62,736 bases of DNA from Fibrobacter sp. (GTDB lineage Bacteria > Fibrobacterota > Fibrobacteria > Fibrobacterales > Fibrobacteraceae), in the NCBI GenBank assembly GCA_017649565.1, contig JAGCGO010000119.1, positions 1 to 62,736 on the forward strand, given 5' to 3'. The first letter of the stretch is position 1. Every line of letters begins with the position of its first letter. Below are positions 1 through 8,098 of this stretch, one piece after another. The notes beneath the pieces were generated by a model. The model had not been told where the DNA came from. It searched no databases and saw only the letters and a list, made by a program, of their open reading frames with translations. Both the position numbers and the translations under genes were made by a program.

Positions 1-23
1 GACGCCGGCCCTGCCAAAGATTG

Positions 24-139
24 TTTCAGCGATTCTTGAGCGAGGGTCACACCCGTTCCCATTCCGAACACGGCAGTTAAGCCTCGCTTCGCCGATGGTA
101 CCTGGCCTCCGGGTCCGGGAGAGTAGGGCGTCGCTGGAT
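24..139 (+). rRNA. rrf: 5S ribosomal RNA
   Basis: The sequence carries the conserved 5S core: the CCCATTCCGAACACGG segment, the CGCCGATGGTAC segment and the GAGAGTAGGGCG 3' segment, in the right order and spacing. Helix I is visible as CAGCGA (27-32) pairing with TCGCTG (131-136), which sets the ends to within a few bases. The 23S gene should lie just left of the window, and positions 1-23 would be the 23S-5S spacer. Confidence 0.95.
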
Positions 140-143
140 TCCC

Positions 144-181
144 GCCCCCTTGATGGTAAACCATCGAGGGGGCTTTTTTTT
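144..181 (+). terminator. rRNA operon terminator
   Basis: A 13-bp stem, GCCCCCTTGATGG paired with CCATCGAGGGGGC around a TAAA loop, is followed by eight T residues. It begins a few bases after the 5S end, so this is the intrinsic terminator of the ribosomal RNA operon. Confidence 0.93.
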
Positions 182-297
182 ATGCCCTGGCGGCACCGAG
201 CCTTGAGCCAGGTGTCTCATCGCTTATTTCCAGTAATTTGAGTGTTTTTTAATAACCGCTCTTTCTTTGTCTAAATTAATAAAGTTGTTGTAAATCC

Positions 298-337
298 CCT
301 TGACTTTGGGATTTTTTTGTTTACATTAGTGTCAAGG
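298..337 (+). promoter_or_regulatory. promoter with flanking inverted repeat upstream of the 367 gene
   Basis: A TTGACT -35-like hexamer (300-305) is followed about 17 bp later by TACATT (322-327). A perfect inverted repeat, CCTTGAC (298-304) and GTCAAGG (331-337), brackets the promoter, the left arm overlapping the -35 element. This could be an operator or a chance hairpin. The rest of 182-297 is AT-rich with no gene that I can see. Confidence 0.4.
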
Positions 338-366
338 AAAAACAAAAAATAGGGGTATATATTACG

Positions 367-1191
367 ATGAAAAAATGGACATATGCGATGGTAATCATCT
401 TTATTTTGTTCTGTTTTACAACATTACATGCAGAATCAATAAATGACACTGCATCAAATATTTATCAAATGGATATGTTTTCTCTACTTTCATTTGGATT
501 AGCAATAACAGCTTTACTGCTTTCTTTTTTTATGGCATGGCTGTCTTGGGAAATGTTTAAGAAATCAAATCAGGCGAATGAAAATAGTTCGCAGACATTA
601 ATAAAAATAGAAGCGTTAGTGACCGGAGTTCAAACGAGTATTTCTGAGATTGTAAAAAGAGCTGTATCATATTGGATTGATGCTCGACAAGATGAAGATG
701 GCGCTGTAAGCCAGTCTCAAAAAGAGATGTATGAAAAAATAGATGTACTAGAGAAGGCGATAAGTGAAAAAGGACCTTCTGATACTGATGTATTATCAAA
801 AGTTTCTGAGTTGAAATCTCATTTAGATGATTTAGCTAAGGGAATTCGTGAAAGTAAAATTCGAACGATGTTTCCGAATTTAGATGAAGATGAACGCACT
901 GTAAAATCTTTGCAAATAGTCACAAAAACTACAGAGAAAGAAGAGGCTGGAGTTTTTAAAATTACAGTATTGAAACCGACCAAAATTGCAACAGCAACAA
1001 TCAAATTTGCAAGGATATTTACGAAACAACCTAAAATAGAAACTAAGTTGATAGGGTCTCCTTATGAAGATAAATCAGTTATTTCAGCAAAGCCTGGGAC
1101 CCCTAGTTCCAGGGACTGTAACATCCATTTAAATGCTGCGGATGATTTAATGCTAGGGGAATATGTTTTTAACTACGAAGTTAAAGAGTAA
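367..1191 (+). CDS. membrane-anchored coiled-coil protein of unknown function
   Basis: I do not recognise this 274-residue protein. It has an N-terminal hydrophobic signal-like segment (about residues 5-22) and a second membrane segment (about 40-62). A long helical, charged region follows (about 68-165, likely coiled coil, with KIDVLEKAISEK and LKSHLDDLAKGI). The C-terminal part (about 180-274) looks beta-rich. It is a single gene between the rRNA terminator and a stretch without ORFs. Its AT-rich composition differs from the GC-rich genes downstream, which suggests acquisition or relaxed selection. The ATG start follows an AT-rich leader with a weak ribosome site (GGGGTATATATTACG). Expression may be controlled by the inverted repeat around its promoter. 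Confidence 0.75.
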   Translation: MKKWTYAMVIIFILFCFTTLHAESINDTASNIYQMDMFSLLSFGLAITALLLSFFMAWLSWEMFKKSNQANENSSQTLIKIEALVTGVQTSISEIVKRAVSYWIDARQDEDGAVSQSQKEMYEKIDVLEKAISEKGPSDTDVLSKVSELKSHLDDLAKGIRESKIRTMFPNLDEDERTVKSLQIVTKTTEKEEAGVFKITVLKPTKIATATIKFARIFTKQPKIETKLIGSPYEDKSVISAKPGTPSSRDCNIHLNAADDLMLGEYVFNYEVKE

Positions 1192-1214
1192 TTAGTTAAT
1201 CGATTTATTTTGAC

Positions 1215-1425
1215 GGCTAAATGGAGTTGTCCAGCTAGGCATCTAAGACGGGCTACCTAATAGTCTAGTCATGAACTAATACCAATCGTTCCTCTGCTTA
1301 ACAGGTTGCGCATCTTCATTTTTATGGGACGCTGGAGCCCATAGCCCTTGGACCTTATTCCCCCGTACCCTTCAGCGGCCTCTTCATGCAAATGAGTTTT
1401 TGACCACAAGTGTCCACACCTTGAG
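1215..1425 (-). ncRNA. candidate structured RNA, possibly 6S-like
   Basis: This stretch has no ORF on either strand but is GC-richer than its surroundings. Read on the minus strand, the segment near 1355-1325 (GGTCCAAGGGCTATGGGCTC) resembles the conserved 3' half of bacterial 6S RNA, which in E. coli reads GGTTCAAGGGTTACAGCC. A hairpin TATGGG/CCCATA lies just downstream, and a 7-bp hairpin with one bulge, CAAGGTGT/ACACTTG, lies near 1420-1405. The paired 5' half expected of 6S RNA is not convincing, and strand and ends are uncertain. A covariance search is needed before giving it a name. Confidence 0.28.
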
Positions 1426-1514
1426 GCTATTTATTTGATATTTTTCGCCATTTTTCGAATAAAAACGTATTTTAATGCCTGAAGGGGTTAGGGCAATATA
1501 AGGAGACGTGTTTT

Positions 1515-4500
1515 ATGAAACATACCTTGACGGTAGTTTCTGTTCTTTTCTTTCTTTTTGGAGTTGCATGGGCCGACTTGACCGTGCATATCCAGTCTCC
1601 CTTCCGTAATGATCCTACTTCTGCCGACTATGTCCCCCATGTTTTGGGTGGTGCTGGCGGCGATTATACGCCCAGTTATGGGCCGACTTCCAAGACGATC
1701 ATGACCGAAGAGGGCGACCACTGGTATGTGTACACGTGGTCCGGCAAGACCTTGGCCGATTTCCAGGAATGGATGAAGTTCAACTTCAAGTTTTGCCCCA
1801 ATACTTCCGATGTAAATTTCAACAATAATTCCTGCGTCGATTGGGATGCCGGTGGCGAAAAGGAATTCCCGATAGGCGGTTTTTTCGGTACGGATTCCGA
1901 GATTTGGCTGTACACGGATGCCACGACGGGCAAGTACACCAAGTCGTTCATGGCTCCGGGCGCGAAGGTGGTGTGGTTCAAGAGCCCCTGGGGCAACAAG
2001 GCGCTCCCGCAGATGTACTTTGGCATGGATTCTGTGCTGATGCGCTTTGTTTCGGGCGACAACTCGAAATGCGGCTGGTTCTACGGTGCGGTGACTCCGG
2101 CGATGATGACCGCAAACCCAGCGCAGACGGCTTATTTCACCCGCTACAAGGCTCCGTGGCTTTCGGTCCCTGCCGATACGAATCTTTCTATTGACCTTTC
2201 GGCCGCGCTCCAGGCCAATGACACTATCTATGTCGACGGCACCGAGGCTGCTCCGACTGCATCATCGACAATAGGCTCGCTTGGGACGTGCTTCGATGAT
2301 ACGCGCGTGCTGCATATTTACCATCCGTGGCGCAACAACACGAGCTACCGCGACAGCGCTTTCTACATCACGATTGGGAACAACATTCTGAATCAGCCGA
2401 CTCCGATGAGCTCCGAAGGGGAATACCGCTTCTGGCGTCATTACTCGTTCGACGATACGCTGGTGGGCTCGCCGAAGTGGAGTTCGCAGATGGCGGACTT
2501 CCAGATTTTACGTGGCAGCAACGAATGGCCGCAGCATCCTTATTTCCAGCAAGGTTCGCAGATGAAGGCCCTAGAGCTTTTCCCGTCGGGCATTTACGAG
2601 ACTTGGTTCTATGCGAGCACCAGCCTGGGTTCCATTGATTTGCAGTTCTACCCGCCCGAACCCAAGGTTGTGCGTTTGCTGAGCCCGTGGGACGACATGT
2701 CGCCTTCGATGCTTGTGCTCGATCAGGACGATACGGTGAAGATGGGCCCGCTCCCGCTCGACAGGAAAAAGGACACTTGCGGTTGGTACGAGGGCACGTA
2801 TTACAAGCATGCAAAAGATTGGGGAGTGTTCTTCAAGCAGACTTTCGGCATGGATTACTACAATGCCGAGGGCGTGCAGGGTGCGGGAATTCCTGATGGC
2901 AACCCGGTCCGGCTGGATTCGATGATGGCGTTGCACGATACCGTGTGGGTTTATCCTTATCCTGTTTCTACGAGTGGCCCTGCGTTCTCTAACACCTACC
3001 CTGGTCGCCTTGGCCGTTGCCCCGAGCTGAAGATTTCGGCGCTTGTCCTTGACTGGGCCGGCGAATCGTATGCGGACAGCATCGACGTGGACTTTGGCGG
3101 CATTTACGGCGGCAACGACTATACGACGGTGCGCAACTACGACCAGAACGGGGAGCTGACCGACCTCAAGACGTGCGGCGGCCTTGCCTTGGGCATGGTC
3201 CAGGATACGTTGGTGAACGGGTTGCCCGCCCGCGTGGATTCCTCGGTGTTCCCGTGGTCTATCTGTTCGGCCGGCCACGAGATCGAAAAATGGTTCGTGC
3301 CGCAAGTGGTGGCGCATGACGGTGCAGGCAAGGAGTACACGAACGCGACTTGCCGCGATATCGACCTTTCGCTCGACGAGGAAGGCTTCTGGCTTGCCGA
3401 CTTCACCAACGAGGACGACTGCAACGATACCATCAATCCGGGCTTCTATCCTATTGACGATTTCGAGTACCTGGACGACGCGAAGACGGTGAAAAATCCG
3501 AAGTTTGACTGGAACGTGAGCGGCTGCCGGCATAACTACAGCTTCTCGATGAAGATCTCGGCGCAGTTCCAGTACATTCCGGGGCAGTATTTCGAGTTCC
3601 GTGGTGACGATGACGTGTGGGTCTATATCGACAACCGCCTGGTGGTGGACATCGGCGGCTGCCACAGTCCTGTCGAAGGTGCGGTGAACCTGGATACGCT
3701 TGGACTTATCGAGGGCAAGGAATATCCGTTCCAGATTTTCTTCTCCGAGCGCAACGCGGTGGGTTCGAACTTCAAGATGCGCACGTCCATCAACCTGCAG
3801 ACCGAAAAGACGTTCTTCCCGGTACATATCCCGCGTACCGACACGACTATCGAATACCAGCTGCTGCAGATTCTCGTGGAGGAATCGCTGGGTTGCGACA
3901 TTTCCAAGACAGGCAAGGTCGACACGGTCGCCGCGCAGTCCGCATTCATCCTGAAGAGTCTTACGGGTAGCTTGCCGGAAGGCGGCGTATCGCTGAATCC
4001 GGGCGTCAACTACGGCGGCATCTCCATCTCGGAGGACATGGCCGGCTTTGTCATCGACACGAACATGATCGTGAAGACGCGTTCGCTTTCGCCGGGAACC
4101 TACGTGCTGGAATGTTACCTTTCTTCGGACCCGACACAGTCTACCGAGATTTATTTCACGGTGCCAGAATGGCCCAAGCCCTCGATTGTCTTCGTGGATT
4201 CCACGGGGGCATTCATTCCGGGTGACACGGTGAGTCTGGAACTGGGCACGCTTGCGTTCGTGCCTTACAAGGTGCGCGTTGCAGTGGTGTACGGCGACAT
4301 GGTTTGCGGTGACTGCTTCTCGATGCTGGGCCTGAACACGACAGACTCGCTCACGTTCCTCGACATGAACAGCTCCCCGATCAAGACGATCGAGACCGAC
4401 TCGATGGGTTATGCGACATTCTACGTGATGGGCACGGATGCCGTGGTGAACGGCTCGTTCCGCATAGGCAGCGAGTACGTGCAGAATGTGCTTGTCTGGA

Positions 4501-5714
4501 TGAATATCAACCTCGAGAAGCCCAAGGTCCCGATTGTGACCAAGGCCGAGATGCACGACCGCAACGGTGACGGCATTGGGGACAGTTTGACCGTACTTTT
4601 CAACGAACCTTTCGACGGGCGCTTCCCGGACCATACGAAATGGATGTTCGGCGACAGTACTTGGCATGTGACACCTGACTTGGCAAACGTCGTAACGCAT
4701 GTCGCAGGCGAGCAGTCGCTTGTGGAGGTGTCGGATGGATTCTCAACGGAGGTGTTTACAGGCCTGGAGAAGGACAAGTACCATGGCACGTTCAGGTACC
4801 ACTTCCGCTATTACGACGAGGAGCAGGGCGATACGATTTCGCTCGATACGATGGTCCAGTTCATTGACGACAAGATTGGCGCAATTGTCAAGAGCGCCGT
4901 GGTCACTATCATGTCCGACAACGTGACGATGCTTTCTGTTTTCTTGAGCGAAGGCACGGATCCATCGGGTATAGATATATCGAATGCCTTCAAGTTCAAA
5001 ATTTGGCGTGCGGGCATGGAAAATTCGAACTTGTTGAAGATGTCGACGCATAAGCTGTACGAAAATGGCGTGCGTTACGATTTGCTCTTCTTTACGGACG
5101 AGACGACCCCGGCTCCGTCTGTGGGCGATTCCGTGCGTTTAGCCGTGGGCGTACTGCCGGATTTCAGCGGAAATACTCCGCATATCGACAACCCCTGGGT
5201 ACGCATTATCGGTGGGCAGCGCTTGACAATGAGTGCTACCGAAGTCGTGAAGATTTCGCCCTCAAACGTGCTGGCTCCGGAGAAGGGTAGCGGCGAGAAT
5301 GCCATCAAGCCTTTCCTTGTGCCTACGGAATGGTCCATGGAGCAGATTGTCGCGGAGTTTGGTGCGGTTGGCCATGTCCTGGGTTACGACTTGCAGGAAC
5401 TGGGAATCACGGCTAGGGATACCGTACCGCTCGAAGATATCCGCATTGAATGGGAAGTCTACTACTTTACCAACTTGGGACAGTATGTCAACTCGAACAA
5501 GGGTGGCGTGAGCTGTTCCGATGCCCTGTTCAACGGGGACTGTACAAGAAATCCGGGCAAGATATTCCTGGCATGGGATGGCCGCAGCAAGCAGGGTCGT
5601 GTTGCGGGTACGGGTGCCTACATATCAAAGCTGACCTGGAAGGTGCTTCTCGGGAAGGATCGTGTCGGCACTATGGACGACACTCGTACCATGGGAATTA
5701 TCCGCGGCAAATAA
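1515..5714 (+). CDS. secreted fibro-slime domain protein
   Basis: A 1399-residue secreted protein with a signal peptide (residues 1-20, cleaved after AWA). Residues about 540-775 form a fibro-slime domain (TIGR02148 type). Its core reads FEFRGDDDVWVYIDNRLVVD (about 693-712), followed by GxFQIFFSER-like segments; this PA14-like fold is found in Fibrobacter surface proteins and Dictyostelium slime proteins. The N-terminal third has repeated modules around 'RLLSPW' and 'CGWF/CGWYEG' (about 150-190, 380-430). The C-terminus contains a FlgD-like motif (WDGRSKQGR...GTGAYI, about 1350). The start is supported by an AAGGAGA ribosome site 9 bases upstream. The likely location is the outer surface, with a role in adhesion to plant fibre inferred from the family. 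The gene stands alone; the ABC-F gene converges on it. Confidence 0.88.
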   Translation: MKHTLTVVSVLFFLFGVAWADLTVHIQSPFRNDPTSADYVPHVLGGAGGDYTPSYGPTSKTIMTEEGDHWYVYTWSGKTLADFQEWMKFNFKFCPNTSDVNFNNNSCVDWDAGGEKEFPIGGFFGTDSEIWLYTDATTGKYTKSFMAPGAKVVWFKSPWGNKALPQMYFGMDSVLMRFVSGDNSKCGWFYGAVTPAMMTANPAQTAYFTRYKAPWLSVPADTNLSIDLSAALQANDTIYVDGTEAAPTASSTIGSLGTCFDDTRVLHIYHPWRNNTSYRDSAFYITIGNNILNQPTPMSSEGEYRFWRHYSFDDTLVGSPKWSSQMADFQILRGSNEWPQHPYFQQGSQMKALELFPSGIYETWFYASTSLGSIDLQFYPPEPKVVRLLSPWDDMSPSMLVLDQDDTVKMGPLPLDRKKDTCGWYEGTYYKHAKDWGVFFKQTFGMDYYNAEGVQGAGIPDGNPVRLDSMMALHDTVWVYPYPVSTSGPAFSNTYPGRLGRCPELKISALVLDWAGESYADSIDVDFGGIYGGNDYTTVRNYDQNGELTDLKTCGGLALGMVQDTLVNGLPARVDSSVFPWSICSAGHEIEKWFVPQVVAHDGAGKEYTNATCRDIDLSLDEEGFWLADFTNEDDCNDTINPGFYPIDDFEYLDDAKTVKNPKFDWNVSGCRHNYSFSMKISAQFQYIPGQYFEFRGDDDVWVYIDNRLVVDIGGCHSPVEGAVNLDTLGLIEGKEYPFQIFFSERNAVGSNFKMRTSINLQTEKTFFPVHIPRTDTTIEYQLLQILVEESLGCDISKTGKVDTVAAQSAFILKSLTGSLPEGGVSLNPGVNYGGISISEDMAGFVIDTNMIVKTRSLSPGTYVLECYLSSDPTQSTEIYFTVPEWPKPSIVFVDSTGAFIPGDTVSLELGTLAFVPYKVRVAVVYGDMVCGDCFSMLGLNTTDSLTFLDMNSSPIKTIETDSMGYATFYVMGTDAVVNGSFRIGSEYVQNVLVWMNINLEKPKVPIVTKAEMHDRNGDGIGDSLTVLFNEPFDGRFPDHTKWMFGDSTWHVTPDLANVVTHVAGEQSLVEVSDGFSTEVFTGLEKDKYHGTFRYHFRYYDEEQGDTISLDTMVQFIDDKIGAIVKSAVVTIMSDNVTMLSVFLSEGTDPSGIDISNAFKFKIWRAGMENSNLLKMSTHKLYENGVRYDLLFFTDETTPAPSVGDSVRLAVGVLPDFSGNTPHIDNPWVRIIGGQRLTMSATEVVKISPSNVLAPEKGSGENAIKPFLVPTEWSMEQIVAEFGAVGHVLGYDLQELGITARDTVPLEDIRIEWEVYYFTNLGQYVNSNKGGVSCSDALFNGDCTRNPGKIFLAWDGRSKQGRVAGTGAYISKLTWKVLLGKDRVGTMDDTRTMGIIRGK

Positions 5715-5741
5715 AAAAAGCCATGAGCTTTTAACTCACGG
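5711..5741 (-). terminator. terminator of the ABC-F gene
   Basis: On the minus strand, AGCCGTGAG pairs with CTCATGGCT (one G-U) around a TTAAAAG loop and is followed by seven T residues. On the plus strand the G-U becomes an A-C mismatch and no T run follows. The terminator therefore acts mainly for the minus-strand gene. Confidence 0.8.
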
Positions 5742-5762
5742 CTCATCGTTCACAGCTGTCAG

Positions 5763-7679
5763 CTATATCGGGTATTTGTCCTTCGCGGCCTCGAGTTCGG
5801 CGGAGGTCTTTTCCCAGTCTTCGTAAAGCTGGTCAACTTTTTTCTTGTTGTCGTCCATGTCTTTTGCGATGGCGGTGATGGTGGCTCCATCGCCGCTTTC
5901 CGACGCGGTCACAAGTTTTGCCTCGAGTTCGCCGCCGAGTTCTTCGGCCTTGGCGATTTCGGCTTCGAGTCGGGCGATTTCCTTTTCGAGCGGCTTGATG
6001 ACCTTGGAGCGTTCGGCGATGTAGTCGGCGCGGGCCTTGCGGTCCATGCTGGCGCGCGGCACGGGATTTGCTGCGTTACCATTTCCTCCGGCGTCACCCT
6101 TCACGTCGATATTCGAGACCTTGATGTTTGCGGAGTTGGAGCCGCCGGGCTTCTTTTCGCTGGCCCAGCCCACCTTCTCGAGGAAGTCGGCATATGTGCC
6201 TTCGAATATGCGGCAGGTACCACCGTCAAAGACCACAAGGCGGTTTGCAAACGCATGGAGCAGCTCTTCGTCGTGGGTGACCACGAGGGCGGTGCCTTCG
6301 TAGTCCTCGAGCGCGTCGATCAGGCTCTCGATGCTTTCCATGTCCAGGTGGTTCGTCGGTTCGTCTAGCAGCAGCATGTTGCAGGCGCTCGCGAGAATCT
6401 TCCCGAGGAGCACGCGGCTCCGCTCGCCACCGGAGAGCACCTTTACCTTCTTGAGTGCAGCATCACCGCTGAACATCATGAGGCCCGCAAGCCCGCGGGC
6501 ACGGCTCTTCTGCGAGACTTCCTCGATAGCCGATGCGATTTCTTCTTCGACGGTGTTGTCGAGGTTCAGTCGGTTGATATTCGTCTGGCCGAAATAGTTT
6601 ATCTGCAGGTTCGGGTTGTAGCTGATTTCGCCTGCGGTCGGCTGCAGTTCCTTCGCGATGAGGTTTAGAAGCGTCGTTTTGCCGCGTCCGTTCGGGCCTA
6701 TAACCGCGATGCGGTCGCCCTTGAAGATTTCCATCGTAAGGTCGGTGATGAGTTCCGGGCCCATGCCCTGTACGGAACCGTCGTCACCGCGGTTGGGGTA
6801 CGCGAAATGCAGCCCCTTGATTTGCAGCATGCGCTTGCCCGGGAACGGCGTCTCGGTAAAGCTGAAATCCAGATTCCTTTCGTGCGTGAGGCGTTCGCCG
6901 TTCGCGAGCTTTGCCGCCGCCTTGATCTTGGACTGCACCATGGCGGCCTTCGCGGCCTTGTAGCGGAAGCGTTCGATGACGCGTTCGAGCTGTTCCTTTT
7001 TGCGCTGCTCGTTTTCTTGCGTGCGCATCGCCACTTCTTCTTCTTCGGCGATGGTTTCGCGGAGCTTTTCGACGGAGCCCTTCACCTTGCGCATCTTGTG
7101 GCGGTGAATGCCGACCGTGTGCGTGCAGACCTCGTCCATAAAGTGGTGGTCGTGCGTAATCAGCAATACTTCGCCCTTCCATGCACGCAGGAATCGGCTG
7201 AGCCAGCGCATGGATACGATGTCGAGATAGTTCGTCGGTTCGTCGAGCAACAGCATGTCGGGCTCGCTCGCGAGCACCTTCGCCAAGTTCAGGCGAATCT
7301 GGAAACCGCCCGATAAAAGCATCGGGCTCTTGTGCATCGATTCTTCGTCAAAACCGAGACCGAAAAGGATGGCCTCCACCTTGTGCTCTTCTATCCAGCC
7401 GTCTTCGTTGGGCTTGAGTACACTGCAGGCCTCTTCGTGCACGGTCGCGTGCTTGAAGTTTATATGCTGCTGCAAATAGCCGATGGTGTAGTTCTTGGGA
7501 ATGTCGATGGAACCGCCGTCGATACATTCCTGCCCGAGAATCATCTTGAAAAGGGTCGATTTGCCGCAGCCGTTGCGGCCCACGAGCCCCACGCGTTCGT
7601 GGCTTGCCACCAAGAAGCTGGCGCCGTCAAGCAGCACCTGCTCGCCAAAAGACTTGGAAACGTTCTGAACTTGAATCAC
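5763..7679 (-). CDS. ABC-F family ATPase (Uup/YheS/YdiF-like)
   Basis: A 638-residue protein with two ABC ATPase domains and no membrane segment, the layout of ABC-F translation factors that act on ribosomes. Domain 1 has Walker A GRNGCGKST (about residue 35) and signature LLSGGFQIRL. Domain 2 has Walker A GPNGRGKTT and signature LSGGERSRV. Both carry LLLDEPTN Walker B motifs. A charged linker lies between them (about 190-260), and a lysine/glutamate-rich coiled coil follows at the C-terminus (about 560-638), as in Uup and YdiF. The family resolves stalled ribosomes or protects them from antibiotics; which member this is cannot be decided here. It is monocistronic, with its own terminator downstream. 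Confidence 0.93.
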   Translation of the reverse strand: MIQVQNVSKSFGEQVLLDGASFLVASHERVGLVGRNGCGKSTLFKMILGQECIDGGSIDIPKNYTIGYLQQHINFKHATVHEEACSVLKPNEDGWIEEHKVEAILFGLGFDEESMHKSPMLLSGGFQIRLNLAKVLASEPDMLLLDEPTNYLDIVSMRWLSRFLRAWKGEVLLITHDHHFMDEVCTHTVGIHRHKMRKVKGSVEKLRETIAEEEEVAMRTQENEQRKKEQLERVIERFRYKAAKAAMVQSKIKAAAKLANGERLTHERNLDFSFTETPFPGKRMLQIKGLHFAYPNRGDDGSVQGMGPELITDLTMEIFKGDRIAVIGPNGRGKTTLLNLIAKELQPTAGEISYNPNLQINYFGQTNINRLNLDNTVEEEIASAIEEVSQKSRARGLAGLMMFSGDAALKKVKVLSGGERSRVLLGKILASACNMLLLDEPTNHLDMESIESLIDALEDYEGTALVVTHDEELLHAFANRLVVFDGGTCRIFEGTYADFLEKVGWASEKKPGGSNSANIKVSNIDVKGDAGGNGNAANPVPRASMDRKARADYIAERSKVIKPLEKEIARLEAEIAKAEELGGELEAKLVTASESGDGATITAIAKDMDDNKKKVDQLYEDWEKTSAELEAAKDKYPI

Positions 7680-8098
7680 GGAGGCAAATGTAGTAAATAG
7701 TGGTTTGGGGGGTATGAGGTCGCTTCGCTTTGAGGTGTGAGGTATGAGGGAGTAGACAGTAGGAAGTGGTTAGTAAACAGTGGTTGGTGGTTAAGGAAAA
7801 CTTGTCATTGCGAGGGGCGAATAGGCCCGAAGCAATCTCTAGGTATGGGTTAGGGATAAGAATCTAGGATCTAGGGGCTAGGGAGAAATATCACGGCTTC
7901 GCCGTCCTATATTGACGCACGAAGTGCGTGATTCTTTTCACTAGCCGCTAGTCTCTATTCTCTAGTCTCTCGAATACTCATTGCTCATCGCTCACTGCTC
8001 ACCGCTATTTTCTCGCGCCCCGCGCCTCGCACCTCGTGCCTTTTTATTATTTTAGTAAAAAAGTAAGATTATTTTGATCTCAAAAAACAGGAGTTGGT
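7680..8098. other. repeat-rich intergenic region
   Basis: No gene is supported here. From 7750 to 7848 it holds a copy of a repeat that recurs at 10330-10440. The rest is made of short degenerate words common in intergenic repeats: CTAGGATCTAGGGGCTAGGG, an inverted CACGGCTTCGCCGTC-type hairpin near 7891-7906, CGCACGAAGTGCG near 7916-7928, and a CTCATTGCTCATCGCTCACTG run near 7978-8000. The CAGGAG just before 8099 is the ribosome site of the next gene. Confidence 0.7.
7750..7848 (+). repeat. dispersed intergenic repeat, copy 1
   Basis: This roughly 100-bp element begins AGTAGACAGTAGGAAGTGGT and ends with the imperfect palindrome CATTGCGAGGGG...CCCGAAGCAATCT. A second copy at 10330-10440 is almost identical, differing mainly by one extra 15-bp unit and changes inside the palindrome loop. 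The ATTGCGAG...GAAGCAATC palindrome type is widespread in bacterial intergenic DNA. Confidence 0.85.

Noticed and set aside
1215..1425. tmRNA or RNase P RNA
   Set aside because: No T-arm with GGTTCGA-type loop or CCA end for tmRNA, and none of the conserved RNase P core words on either strand.
2571..4700. 709-residue ORF on the minus strand
   Set aside because: It is a shadow of the fibro-slime gene: His/Arg/Val-rich composition, no domain motif, no ribosome site.
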